A stretch of DNA of 64,000 nucleotides from contig CM055097.1 in NCBI GenBank assembly GCA_029204225.1, positions 26,939,039 through 27,003,038 of the forward strand. Direction: 5' to 3'. This DNA is from Diphasiastrum complanatum (lineage: Eukaryota; Streptophyta; Lycopodiopsida; Lycopodiales; Lycopodiaceae). The notes below the pieces were generated by a model. That model searched no databases. It was not told the origin of the DNA and saw only the letters and a list, made by a program, of their open reading frames with translations. This document shows positions 34,301 through 45,389 of this stretch, piece after piece. Made by a program: the position numbers and the translations under genes. Each line of letters starts with the position of its first letter. The first letter of the stretch is position 1.

Positions 34301-34743
34301 AGTTATGGACTCAGCTCATTACATTCGCCACGTCCATTTACATTTACTTTACTTTATGCATAAGCAGGCCTTGAGCCCTTTTTTATTCATTATTGACACT
34401 CAGACTATATGGTTGGCCTTGGGCCTTATTATTCATTATTTGGACATTTGGACATATTACTAGAGAGTGGGGGCCTTCTTGGAGGGTGCACTATTATCCC
34501 TCCCAGTTGGGCCCTAACCACTCGAAGCTTCCTTTTAGGGCTTCCTCTAGGCTATAAGTAGGGAATCTGTGTCATTCATTACTCAACTGATGATATTCAT
34601 CTCTCTCTTTAGTCTCCTTAATCTCTCTCTTTCATGCTTTCTAGGGTTAAGTCTTGCTTATGTGCTGCTTTCATAGCTTAAGTCTTGCTTATGTGATGCT
34701 TTCATAGCTTAGCTTTAGATCAGTTGTGGCTTTATTCGTAACT
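34301..34743 (+). repeat. Family D copy 2 3' LTR
   Basis: 443 nt from AGTTATGGACTC to TTCGTAACT. It contains a direct repeat of about 34 bp near 34645-34710 (tcttgcttatgtg.tgctttcatagctta). A TATA-like ggctataagtaggg lies near 34551. Confidence 0.92.
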
Positions 34744-37277
34744 ATGTTCCACTTCAACTATGGTTTATACACTTGTTCATGCTTGTTTACCTCTTACTGA
34801 TAGACCAATCATTTTATATCTTTCAATAATCTCTTCTTATTCTTCTACGTTCGAAGATAAAGACTCCCATTCGGCCATTGATCGGTATTTGTGTACTTGT
34901 TTATTTTGATGATATTTTGATTTACGGTTTTGACTTGATTTCTCACATAGATCGTTTATAGTTTGATTTTCAGCTTCTTGTCACTCATCAACATTTTGCC
35001 AAGCAATCTAAGTGCACTTTTGTTGTTAATGCCATTGACTTTCTAGGTTTTATTGTTAGTGATGGTACCGTTTCACTTGATCCACCAGGCTATCCTTCAA
35101 TGGCCTATTCCTAGTGATGTTCATGTTGTTTGTATTTTTTTAGGACTTTTCACTCATATACATAAGCCTGTGCCACACTTTGTTTCCATTGCACATCCAT
35201 TACATGCTCTCTTGTATAAGAGTACTAAGTTTGATTGGTCTCCTTCACATGTCAAGATGCTTTTACTAGTCTTTAGCATATTCTTGCTATTGCTCTTGTT
35301 CTAGCTCTACCTGATTTTAGCAGGCGCTTTGTTTTTGAGACTAATGCTAGTGTTGTAGGTGTTGGGGCTCCTCTTCACTAGGATTCTCATGTTATAGCTT
35401 ATGAGTCCCGTCGCCTACGTTCTTTTGAGACTAGGTAATCTACTCATGAGAAAGAGATATTATCGGTCATTCATGCTCTTATACCATAATCCATAGACAT
35501 TGCGTTTTGATTTACACATTGATCATCAGTCTTTGCATTACCTTGAGACTCAGAAACATCCTAGTGATTGCCAATTTCGTTGGATGCAGTTCTTACAGAG
35601 TTTTCATTACCATTTGCACTATCGTCTGGGTAAAGTAACGCAAGTGCCGATGCTTTGTCCCGATTACCTGCTTTTATATGCACTCTCACTACTATTTTAC
35701 CTAATTGGTTTGTTCTCCTTCCGGCTGCATATTCTACTTGCCCTGATTTTCGCGATTTTTATCCTACTGCTCAGCCTCCCTCTTCTCTTCACCATCAGGT
35801 CTACTCTCTTGTCGATCATCAGTTATATCACTACGGCTCTCTATGTGTTCCTAGTCTTTCCCATATTCGTTCTAGACTGTTATTTTATTTTCATTATACT
35901 CGAGTTGGTGATCATTACAATTTTTAAAAGTCTTTTGCTCGATTAAATCCCTGGTTTTATTGGCCTTATATGAAGTTTGATTTAGTTACTCTTATTCAAC
36001 ATTCTACTTTTTGTGCTCGAAATAGTACTCCCATGCTAAAACTCCTGGCCTTCTTCAACATTGGCCTATTCTGCATTGTCAATGGACTGATATCTCTATG
36101 GATTTTATACTAGGCTTGCGCTGCACACAGCATGGTCATGCTTTTTCAAACAAGCACATTTTCTTCCTGTCAAATCTACTCTTCTGTTTGAACAGTGTGC
36201 TCGCATTTTCCTATCTACGATATTTTGCCATCATCGCCGTCCACGTTCCATTCTTATTAACCACGATTCTGGTTTTTGGAAAGAACTTATGCACATTTTG
36301 GATATTCAAATTATCATTCATCTGCCATTGGTCAATCCGAGGTTCTGAATCGTATTTCAAAAAATTAATTGCATAACTTTGTCACCTTCTGGCGAGATTG
36401 GGATTCAGCATCTGTGTTTTGCAAAATACAGTTATAACAGTTCTATTAGTAGAAGCAGGAGCGTGTCTTCTTTTCTCTTGGCTACCAGATGTTCACCAGT
36501 TTTACTACGTATACCACTACCCCCTAATGATGTTCCTCTGACTTTATCTTCTTTTCTTGCCAATGCTCGTGATTGTATTGTGCAGGCACAACATCATTTA
36601 GCATGCATGATGCATTCATCATCAGTATAAGTCTGTGGTTGATCGTCATAGGTCTTTTCTATAATTTGCTAAGGACCAATTTTTTTACCTCCATCTTTCT
36701 TTTACCAACCATAAACTTGTTCAAGGTCACTCTCTTGCTGAAAATTGTCTACATGTTACTATGGTCCTTTTCTTATCCTTGAAAAACTTAGTCCTGCCAC
36801 ATATCATTCACAACTACCTGACACTGCATGTGCTCGTGATATCTTTCACATCAGTTTACTTCGCTCTTCTCTTTTTCCTAGTGAACCTCAAGATCCCTTT
36901 TTCCCTCTCAACCCTTAGATCTTTCCTTTTTTGCCTGCTGCTATATTCGAAGTTCATTTCCTTCTCCATCGTCGTTGTCGCCTAGTACAGTTCCTTGTCC
37001 AATGGGATGGTCGCCCTACTGATGAGGCTACTTGGGATTCTTTGATGTTTTGCTCACACGCCCTTACTGCAGGAACAGGCTCGTACTCCTCATGCCTTGT
37101 ACACGATTCTCCTGTTGCTGATATTTCGGTTCCTGGTGTACCTCATGATATCGTTGCTACTTCTGTTGATGGTGATGTACCTAATATTGATGGTGCCGAT
37201 GCTCCTGCTATTGATACTCCACTTATTGTTGCTAATGATCTCAGTCATCAACATCCAATACCGAATACTTACTGATA
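34744..37277 (+). pseudogene. Degraded Gypsy element E, RT to chromodomain
   Basis: Related to families B and D. Pieces: RT box VYFDDILIYGFD (about 34893); FAKQSKCTFVV; RNase H (VFETNASVVG, YESRRLRSFE); ASADALSRLPAF; the HHCC region; integrase Glu region GQSEVLNRISKN (about 36330); and chromodomain QFLVQWDGRPTDEATWD (about 36986). Numerous stops and frameshifts, and everything before RT is missing. Family D copy 2 abuts it at 34743. Confidence 0.85.
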
Positions 37278-37469
37278 TGATTTTATTTCTACTAGAACGT
37301 TCCATAAGGTTTATAGTACTAAAAGTGGGTTTCTACGGCTGTAGGGGATTCGGCTCTTGGACTAGCACCATTAGCACAAAATCAGAACCCATAAAAGAAA
37401 ACGACAAACAGTGGTACAAAAGTAGCTCTAGCAATAAAAAATATAGCCCACATTGAGGGCAATGTTTCA

Positions 37470-37480
37470 AAAGGGGGGAG
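37470..37480 (+). promoter_or_regulatory. Polypurine tract of element E
   Basis: aaaggggggag stands directly before TGTTATGGAGAC, the probable LTR start at 37481. Confidence 0.75.
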
Positions 37481-37700
37481 TGTTATGGAGACACAGTCCA
37501 TGCGTCTCAATTGTACACTTATTTGACCTGCAACTATTTGGGGTCCCACAATTCTTTTATTAAGTTTAAGCCCCCTTTGAAATACACTTGATACTTAAAT
37601 GGACCAATGGGCCAAATGCCCTGATTGGATACCCTACGTGACATATACTAATTTGGCACTCAGTTTACAACTCCTATGAAGTCTTCATGTCATGAATATG
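37481..37700 (+). repeat. Element E 3' LTR, start only certain
   Basis: Starts TGTTATGGAGACACAG after the purine tract. No second copy is available, so the right end is a guess. The following 37700-38268 is AT-rich intron sequence in which I see nothing else. Confidence 0.5.
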
Positions 37701-38268
37701 ATATATTCGTATATCCGAAAAACAGCCCGTAAGGCTTCATTGTTATTGGAAAATATTTTCTCCCTATATCAAAAAGTAGACATGAATTTAGCTTCGCTTT
37801 TAAATTTTTCAAATTACGTATATATATTACAGCTTAATCTTATCTTTACATTACTAATTTTTCTTATAGCACTCATTACATTTACAATATCTTCTCTCTA
37901 TTTGAGTTCTAATGTACATAAGTTAATAAGGATTTCACTTTATTGCCTTTTCCATAATGAAAGTTGAAATTCCAATCATCTTTCAATATGTGAAAATTAG
38001 AATATTTTCAAAAAACTATAGAGAACAGTACCCATAACTTCAATACATGATCTCTATATAAGTTGTAACTAAAATGCTTACAAGATGGAAATGACTTTTT
38101 GTGCTTAGAATACTACACATCTTTTCCAATAAACATCGCATCAAGTTTTCAAATTTGAATATTATGACTACTTTCTTGATTTCCATAATGATGTATAAGG
38201 GGAACATAAAAGACAAATGCATTGTCAACTCGTCAGAAGCATATCGATGGTTTAAATTTAACACTTAC

Positions 38269-38436
38269 ATCATATCTTCTTGGCCCAAATGTCCAGAACG
38301 CATGAATAAGCTAGCAAGAACCTTCGTCCTAGACCATTTGTCCATCAAGGCTTCTTGATCTACTGGTCTCTCCGGAGGAACTGTATCTAACAAAGGATCC
38401 AAAAGTGTGCAAAATCTCTCCAAAAGTTGCTCATAG
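38269..38436 (-). CDS. PYROXD2-like: PYROXD2-like oxidoreductase, internal exon (second seen)
   Basis: A 168-bp minus-strand exon encoding 55 whole codons: YEQLLERFCTLLDPLLDTVP, then PERPVDQEALMDKW, TKVLASLFMRSGHLGQEDM. The acceptor is ctttgccag and the donor is GAT|gtaagt. The first base completes the Ser codon begun in exon 49572-49733, and the last two bases are completed by exon 25470-25527. A Tyr-Glu..DPLLD block in this position is characteristic of the PYROXD2 family. A (GA)31 repeat lies 36 bp upstream of the acceptor. The longer open frame around it merely reads through intron sequence. Confidence 0.88.
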
Positions 38437-38468
38437 CTGGCAAAGAAGATTCGAAGAATCATCAAAAA

Positions 38469-38472
<4 letters not shown>

Positions 38473-38534
<62 letters not shown>
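38473..38534 (+). repeat. (TC)31 microsatellite
   Basis: Perfect dinucleotide run of 62 nt. On the host gene's strand it is (GA)31 just upstream of the 3' splice site at 38437. Confidence 0.97.
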
Positions 38535-38537
<3 letters not shown>

Positions 38538-39106
38538 CTTGTTTGTGTGACAAAATGAGACCAACAAAAGAAGATATTGAGGAATCCTTTTGACTACAAC
38601 AGAAATTGCCAAAGAGAGGGTCTTATTGTTTAGGTCTTCAAATGCCAAGACAAGGAAACTTGTATTTCAAAACAAGGGCAGTTGCAAGAAACTCAAGTTT
38701 CTATGGATGAAAACCTCATGCGTACACAAATTTGCTCAGATAAATCAGCCTTGACATAATCAAGTATGAACAAGATGGGGATGTTGTAGTGATGGGTATC
38801 ATGATGTAGGAGAGATGTCAATCTAGCAACATGTAGCTACCGCTCACAAATCAAGCCTCTCCCATTAGAGGGGCCCATGGGTATGCTTCTACCCTACAAG
38901 GCTCCATCCCAACTAGGAGTGATTTTAGACACCTCACTTGGACACATCAACAGTCTAACTGGGCCACATCTGCCATTGACCAATGAATCAGTACTCATTT
39001 TTTATAAATCCTTTCATTAGTTCATTTGAAACTTGCATGTTTGCTTCTTTTGTTCTTATCCTCTTTTCAATCGGGGCTATTGGACCTAAGTGATGGAAAT
39101 ATATAT
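38535..39106. other. Intron sequence, nothing recognised
   Basis: No supported coding or repeat structure seen up to the hAT target site. Confidence 0.45.
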
Positions 39107-39117
39107 GTATGTATCAT

Positions 39118-39203
39118 AGGTCCCGCGGTACTGGGTACCGCGGATCCCGATACCGCGGGACCATACTGGTACCGCGGTACCATGATGGTACCGCGGTACC
39201 ACA
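39118..39203. promoter_or_regulatory. Left subterminal palindrome array of the hAT element
   Basis: Consecutive palindromes of the type GGTACCGCGGTACC with variants (CCGCGGTACTGGGTACCGCGG, ATCCCGATACCGCGGGACC). They are probable transposase-binding sites by analogy with subterminal repeats of Ac/Ds and other hAT elements. Confidence 0.65.
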
Positions 39204-39485
39204 ATATAATAATATATTTATTATTTAATATTTTTTTTAATTTTTTTTTACCTAAACCTACCCGCCCCCCTCGCATTTCCTCTGAAATTTTTTTGAGCCC
39301 TCTCCGCCCTGCCATCGCTGCTGGTTTTTCTTGCCTGCCTTTGATTCCTTGCGTCGCCCATCGCCCACGCAACGCCCTGCCTTGCATCTGATTTCCTTTG
39401 CCCTGCACTCGCCCATTTTCAGCGTCTCTCCAACAGTGAACCCTGCTGTTTTTTTTCCAGCAATCCATCCCTCATTTCATCTGCA

Positions 39486-42400
39486 ATGGTGCAATCCGAC
39501 CTTTCCGGTCTGTGGGACGAGGTAGACATTGTCAGGCGGGTTGCCGACAAGGCCAACAAGACCGGTCAGAAGATCGTGCGCTGCCGATACTGTCTCGTCG
39601 AGTTTGCTGCATCCCTCACTCGCCTTAAAGGCCATCTGCTCGGTGCACGCGCCAAAAATGGTGCCACCTTGAATGCTGCCCCTTGTGGCAGCATGACCGT
39701 CCCCGACAGGCAGCGACTACTGGACACCTACGGGCCGCGGCTCGTGGCAGGGGAGAACACCATTTCGGAGGGCGTTCTCCGATTTTGCACCGCTCCTTAT
39801 GTGACTAACCCAGAGTTGCTGCCTGCTTGGCTGGCACGCACGAGGAGAGGGAGTGCATCCTCCTCTGGTCCCTTTGCCCCTCAGACAGCTCTGCCTCATG
39901 CACCCCCATCTGCTCAGATTCCGGTGGATCTCGTCCCATCGCGTCCGACAGTTGCCACTGCGGTTCCACCACCACCCACTGTTGCTCGCACTCCACCAGT
40001 CTACGACTTTCTCATGGACTCTCCGCCACCCGAGCAGGCCCAGGATGGTACTGGGCGGGCCTTCGAGGATGTGGAAGAGATCCCTTCTTCCTTCCCTTCC
40101 CATCCGGATGACCTCCTCAGCCAGCAGTTTTCGTACCCCATGCCAGATGTTGCCCCTCCACCAGTGCACCCCACCTATGCTGCTGCACCCATCCCTGCCA
40201 GTGCATCCCACTCTCCCCATTCCACGTCTACAGCCGATGCATCCACCAGCGCCCAGCCTGTCGCGTCATCGTCCATTCCCGTCACGGTTGGTGCACCGTG
40301 CTGGAGGTCCACCACCCGTCGTCCACCAGGGAGAGCCCTCGTGCAGCAGACCATTCGCGGCGCGCATCAGCCGCACATGGACAGAGAGGCCACACAGGCC
40401 GTGGCCAGTCTGGTTTATGAGCTGAACCTGCCCTTTGCCATCACCGACTCTGAGCCCTTCAGAAGGGCCTTCCGCCTTGCACAGTCTGTCAGCCCTAGCT
40501 GGAGAGTCCCTAGTTCAGAGGTTGTCCGCACACACATGCTGAGGGATAGGGTCGAGTCCTTGTCTAGAGAGATGGAGCCTCTGCGTCGGCACTGGGCCAC
40601 TTACGGTTGCAGCATCATGTCCGATGGCTGGACTGATGTCAGGAGGAGGCCGATCCTCAACATACTGGTCTCCAGCTGCATGGGCACACAGTTTTTGAGG
40701 GCAGTGGATTGCAGCAGGGGGGGGAGAGTCATATCTGCAGAGTTCATGTTTGATGTCATCAGGTCTTCCATCCTAGCCATAGGCCCACAGCATGTCGTCA
40801 CGGTGGTGACGGACAATGCCACGAACTGCATTCAGATGGGTGTACTGCTAGAGGCCGAGTTCCCTCATATTGTTCATACCCCCTGTGCAGCCCACGGCAT
40901 AGACCTTTTGATGGGGGACATTGGAGCACTTCCCTGGGTTAGAGCCATCGTCCGGGAGGCCCTCTTCCTGGTGACTTTTGTCACCAGAAAGAGGCGTGTT
41001 CTTGCCATGTTTCGGGTGTTTAGCCATCTGGACCTCCGTAAGCCAGCCCCCACGCGCTTTGCATTCGACTTGGTGGTCATCGACCGTTTGATCAGGTGCA
41101 GGGCCCAGCTTCTACAGAGGGTTGCCAGTGATCTTTGGGGTGCCAGTACATTTCCGCACACTGAGGATGGGGAGCACTTTTCTTCCACGGTGAGGGGAGA
41201 CCAGTTCTGGAGGGATGCACAGACATTGTCAGGACTGCTTCGACCACTCTACATTGTGCTCCGCATGGCTGACAGCGAGGGGTCGACACTTGGACTGGTG
41301 TATGAGCTCATGGACCGGATTGGACAGTTCCTGCAGCTGCCCATCTTGCAGCCAGAGAGGTAAGCGGTACAGTGTTGCAATTGACCTTTATCTTTTCAGT
41401 ACTTGCTAGTTTGTTTTTCTGTCAATGTTAAGCTTTTTCGTAATGCCCTAAACCACATGCCCCTCACCTGCAGGATGACAGAGCTGAAGTTCATATGGGA
41501 GACGCGATGGAACTACTTCCACAGGAGTATCCACAGCGTTGCACACATGCTGCATCCCCTCTTCCTCTCTCCGACACAGATCGCAGACAGGGAGCTCGAG
41601 GCCGATTGGCTTCAGTACATTCACAGGGTGGGTCCACACATAGGTTTGGATCCTATCAGGCTCATGGAGGAGCTCGCTGCATTTCGTTTCGGCATGGGCA
41701 CATTCGGCCACCCGGCTGCCCAGGATCCAGAGAGGAGGCAGCTACCCATTACCTGGTGGACCATGTTCGGTAGCACATACCCATCTATACAGCGTCTTGC
41801 ACTGCGTGTCCTTTCTCAGGTATGCATCTCATTTTATCCTCCATTTTTTGTGTTTCGTTGAAGTTTCACCTTTGCCACAATGTGCTGAAGTATTTCAATG
41901 CACGCACCACAGGACTGTGCTGCCTCTGTGTGTGAGCGTAATTGGAGCACATGGGCACTGATTCACACGAGGAGAAGAAACCGGTTGTCAGTGAGTCAGT
42001 TGGAGCGGTTGGTGTTCTGTAGCACCAACGCACGTCTCGCCAGGAGGCTTCCGACCATTACGAGCGCATTGCAGGTGATAAGCTAATCTTTCATAGCATG
42101 TTGGTTGACTCCTGGTATGTTGATTTCATTTCTTGAAAAAGTTGTCTCTCTGACATGCAAATTTTAAACCTTGCAGACGAAGATATCTGATTTGGAGCGC
42201 CAGGTTGACTTGCCTACGGACAGCACCCATCCCATGCCTGCAGATGACCTGGGCACACAGTTGATGGCAGAGAGAGAGAGGGAGCTTGCCGAGATGAGAG
42301 AGAGAGAGCTTGGGCTTGAGCACAGAGAGCCCCCATTGTATGAGGCAGATGAGCCAGTGTCAGAGGATGAGCATGATGAGGATGAGCCCATTCGGGTTGT

Positions 42401-43805
42401 GTTTGCCAGACCAGAGAGGGATGAGGCAGATTATACAGGTGCAGGGCACACGCCACGGGCAGGGGTCACAGGTGCATCACGTGGCAGAGGTGGGACACAT
42501 GGCACAGGTTATACCGGCAGACAGGCAGGGCACACAGGGGGGGGCAGTGGCATACCTACCTATGTCGACATGATGGAGGAGGCTCTTGATAGAGGGCAGA
42601 GTGGTTTAGATGCTGGTCCCGCAGATGTTTGGATGCGTGCAGCACAGAGTCATGGCCGTTACTACGACAGCACACCAGAGGAGGCACCTGATGACTTTCA
42701 TTGCACAGATTGGGAGGCCATGCAGGGTCTACAGGGTGCACATGATGAGGCACGGGATGAGGCTTGGGTTGATTCAGGGGTTGGTGCACAGGATGATTCA
42801 GAGGTCGGTGCACAGGATGATTTAGAGGCTGGTGCACAGGATGAGTCCCAGAGCCCAGAGCATTTGTATTCGGATGCCCAGCTGGCCGACTTGGTTGCCA
42901 CATTGGATTCAGAGGCCTTGCAGATGCCGAGTGTCAGGGCGCCCCCATCATCTCTTGCCAGCATGCCACACACAGAGTCCCAGCCAGAGCAGCCGCATGA
43001 GGTGCCTACAGTTCCTCCAGCTCCTCAGAGGGTGTATGTGCGTCGCACAGCTCCTCCAGTGCCACCGATGCCATTTAGGCCTGCATCCCCTCCATCGCCG
43101 TCCACTTCTGCAGCACCAGGTCTCCATGGCAGGCCACCATCTGTGCCCAGGTTTTCTCTTGCAGCGCCCACATCCACAGTGTCTCCTCCAGTGGCAGCAC
43201 CCACGTCACATCCTCCTCCTTTGGCAGCACCCAGGATGTACCAGTACCGGCCACCACAGCGCCCCTTTCAGTACATATCGCCACTGTACTCGCCTCCTGC
43301 ACAGCCAGTTCCTCCACCTGCAGCAGCCCCACGGGCACACACTCCACGAGCTCATCCTCCTCGCTCAGTTGCACAGGGAGTTCCCTCTTTTGCTTCCCTA
43401 TCCCAGCCGGCCTCAGCTTGGGCCCAGCCTAGCCAGCCAGGTGATTTGCATGGGGGTGACGAGGCATTGACAGCTCCTCTTGTCCGCAAGAGACCAGGCA
43501 GGCCCAAGGGTGCACCGAACAAGAAAGGCAAGGCACAGAAACTGCCAGGGAGGAGAGGACGACCATGCAGGGCTCCAGGTACAGGTAGAGGTGCAGTATC
43601 ACAGCCAGTTGGAGCAGGTGTTGTTGGTTTGGCCTGCTTGGGGGCTGATGCGGAGGCTGATTGGGAGGATGAGGATGACGAGTCTTCCCCCTCGGATACA
43701 CAGCCCATGCCAGTTCCAGACAGGCAGAGATATCGGCTGCGAGAGTCAGCTCGGGGCCCTGAGTTGTCTCCAGAGCATTCGTCTGAGTCAGAGCCAGAGC
43801 ATTGA
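39486..43805 (+). CDS. hAT transposase, four exons, 1,336 residues
   Basis: Proposed exons are 39486-41359, 41474-41819, 41913-42074 and 42177-43805. The introns are short with gt..ag ends (gtaagc, gtatgc, gtgata donors), and all joins keep frame. N-terminal BED-type zinc finger: C33, C36, H50, possibly C67. A Pro-rich linker follows. Catalytic triad: D380 in SDGWTD, D443 in TDNATN, E748 in CERNWS within the hAT dimerisation region (WALIHTRRRNRLS). An FFHRSIHSVAHML-like helix precedes it. The unusually long tail (about 795-1336) is acidic, then Pro-rich, then carries two AT-hook motifs (RKRPGRPKG, GRRGRPCR). No stop or frameshift is seen. It would act in the nucleus to cut and paste the element. 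Start chosen as the first ATG before the BED domain. Confidence 0.9.
41360..41473 (+). other. Intron 1 of hAT transposase
   Basis: Donor AG|gtaagc, acceptor cacctgcag. Without removal the frame stops at 41361. Confidence 0.8.
41820..41912 (+). other. Intron 2 of hAT transposase
   Basis: Donor CAG|gtatgc, acceptor gcaccacag; phase 0. Confidence 0.8.
42075..42176 (+). other. Intron 3 of hAT transposase
   Basis: Donor CAG|gtgata, acceptor accttgcag; phase 0. The coding region beyond it lies 3' of the conserved hAT core. Confidence 0.7.
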
Positions 43806-44328
43806 TTGTGGCTCTATTGTTTTAGTTTCAGTAGTTTGTCTCTAGCAGTCGGTCTACCATTGTACTCAGATGATTTTTCACATTATATACAGTGTTTGGC
43901 CTACATTATTTGCTGCACATTGTGCGTATGTCGCTCTGTACATGTGATGCTTTATTTTATGTTGAAGAATTCTATGTGCGTGTGTGAATCCTATTTTCAT
44001 TTAATTTCGTTTGAAGTGAATGCTAGCTTCACATAGATGCACCTACATCATGAGCACAGCAATCACCCCTACACCCCAAACGACATTGAATAAACACATG
44101 TAATACATCTGCATTTAAAAAAATTACAAACATTGCATCTTACATGACCAGGCTCGCGTTGCACAAAAAACAACTATGTATATATTCAACCGTTGTATCA
44201 GGATAACATCACATATACTGTCATTTTTTTAAGCAGCCATCTAGTTATTTGCTGCACCATAAACTGCCGAAAACTACATAGCAACAGTCCGCCACATACG
44301 GGTGGACCTCATCTATTCTAAACATCCC

Positions 44329-44694
44329 TCACTGATCCTCCACCGACTCCTCGCCCTCGTCTGGTGCATTGTTTTGTCGCTCTTGCTCTGCCTCCCGGTT
44401 AGCCCGAGCTGCCTCCTGGTTAGCCCGACGTCTGGCCGCCCTTTCCCTGACCATGATGAGCTGTCGTCGTGTGAAATTCATTCCGATCTGCTCATCCAGA
44501 TCCAGCTCGACAGCGGGGACAGGATCCACAGCGGGGGCGGGTGGCTCCGGTTCCGGATTTCTCTGTCGAGTCTGTCGCAGCATCTCTCGGATATCTGCCT
44601 CTTGCTTCCGATGCCTCTCGTTGTGCCTTCGGATATCTTCCTCAAGCTTTCTCCTGGCTTCGCCCTCGGGCTTCGGTGGTATTCGCTCAGCCAT
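44329..44694 (-). CDS. Putative accessory ORF of the hAT element
   Basis: A minus-strand frame of 121 codons from the Met of MAERIPPKPEGE (135 codons if begun at 44736), convergent with the transposase. The product is strongly charged and probably helical: EARRKLEEDIRRHNERHRKQ, a Pro/Val-rich middle, MNFTRRQLIMVRERAARRRA, then an acidic C-terminus (DEGEESVEDQ). I recognise no family. The plus strand over the same bases is also open, so chance in GC-rich DNA is possible. Helical heptad-like spacing and a clean start and stop favour a gene. Function unknown. Confidence 0.45.
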   Translation of the reverse strand: MAERIPPKPEGEARRKLEEDIRRHNERHRKQEADIREMLRQTRQRNPEPEPPAPAVDPVPAVELDLDEQIGMNFTRRQLIMVRERAARRRANQEAARANREAEQERQNNAPDEGEESVEDQ

Positions 44695-45243
44695 CTCGAT
44701 CGACCTTCTCCTCACAGCACCCTGATCCTTGAACACCCTCTCACAGCACCCTGGCTCTCAAACAGCCTCTCACAGCCTGTCACCGGCTCTTGCTTGCTCT
44801 CTCACTGTCTATCACTAGCCCTCTCACAGCCTCTGAAAATGCCGACCACAATGGCATTGTGAGTGCCTATTTATCCCCACAGCCTGATCGGCCATGTGGA
44901 TCCCCATCATCCCTCCATGTGCCTCCGTACCCGCCCCCATGTGATGCTCCCCCCTGTGTTGGTCTCCCATTGGGCCCATGGTCTGCTCACCCACAATGCC
45001 CATGTGCCTCTGTACTTGCCCCCATGTGATGCTACCCCCCTGTGTTGGTCTCCCATTGGCCCCTCGGTCTGCTCACTCGCAGTGCCCATGTGCCATTGCA
45101 ACGGTCCCCTGCATCATGTACTGTACCCTCTTTTTTTACACCCAGAACCCCCTCTTTTTACTTTTTTTTGTCCTTTTTTGGTAGTTAATATGCAAAAAAA
45201 AATTACTAAAAATATATTAAAAAATAAAAAAAAATATTAAAAA

Positions 45244-45338
45244 TGGTACCGCCCTGGTACCGCGGATCCCAGGGCGGTACCGTACCGGCGGTACCACTGA
45301 TATGGTACCGGCGGTACCATACCAGCGGTACCAGAGGG
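45244..45338. promoter_or_regulatory. Right subterminal palindrome array of the hAT element
   Basis: Repeated GGTACCGCGG/GGTACCGGCGGTACC units, less regular than on the left side. AT-rich sequence (45175-45240) adjoins it on the inner side, mirroring 39204-39252. Confidence 0.65.
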
Positions 45339-45346
45339 TACTATGG

Positions 45347-45350
<4 letters not shown>

Positions 45351-45387
<37 letters not shown>
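45351..45387. repeat. (TA)n microsatellite at hAT target site
   Basis: About 37 nt of alternating TA directly overlapping the right TSD. Confidence 0.95.

Positions 45388-45389
<2 letters not shown>

Larger units (their letters stand above)
39115..45345 (+). mobile_element. Apparently autonomous 6.2-kb hAT transposon
   Basis: Perfect 8-bp TSDs gtatgtat (39107-39114 and 45346-45353) flank ends CATAG and CTATG. The first 10 bp of each end, read inward, are CATAGGTCCC and CATAGTACCC. Next to each end are GC-rich palindromic modules built on GGTACCGCGGTACC (39118-39203; variants at 45244-45338), followed by AT-rich stretches. Inside are a four-exon hAT transposase on plus and a 121- to 135-codon open frame on minus. 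Eight-bp duplications, short inverted ends and the transposase identify the hAT superfamily. It sits in an intron, antisense to the host gene. Confidence 0.93.

Noticed and set aside
38265-38648. 127-codon minus-strand open frame with a long Arg-Glu run
   Set aside because: Only 38269-38436 is supported, as a spliced exon. The Arg-Glu run is the GA microsatellite.
39717-40220. 167-codon minus-strand frame inside the hAT transposase
   Set aside because: Antisense shadow of GC-rich transposase exon 1 without recognisable motifs.
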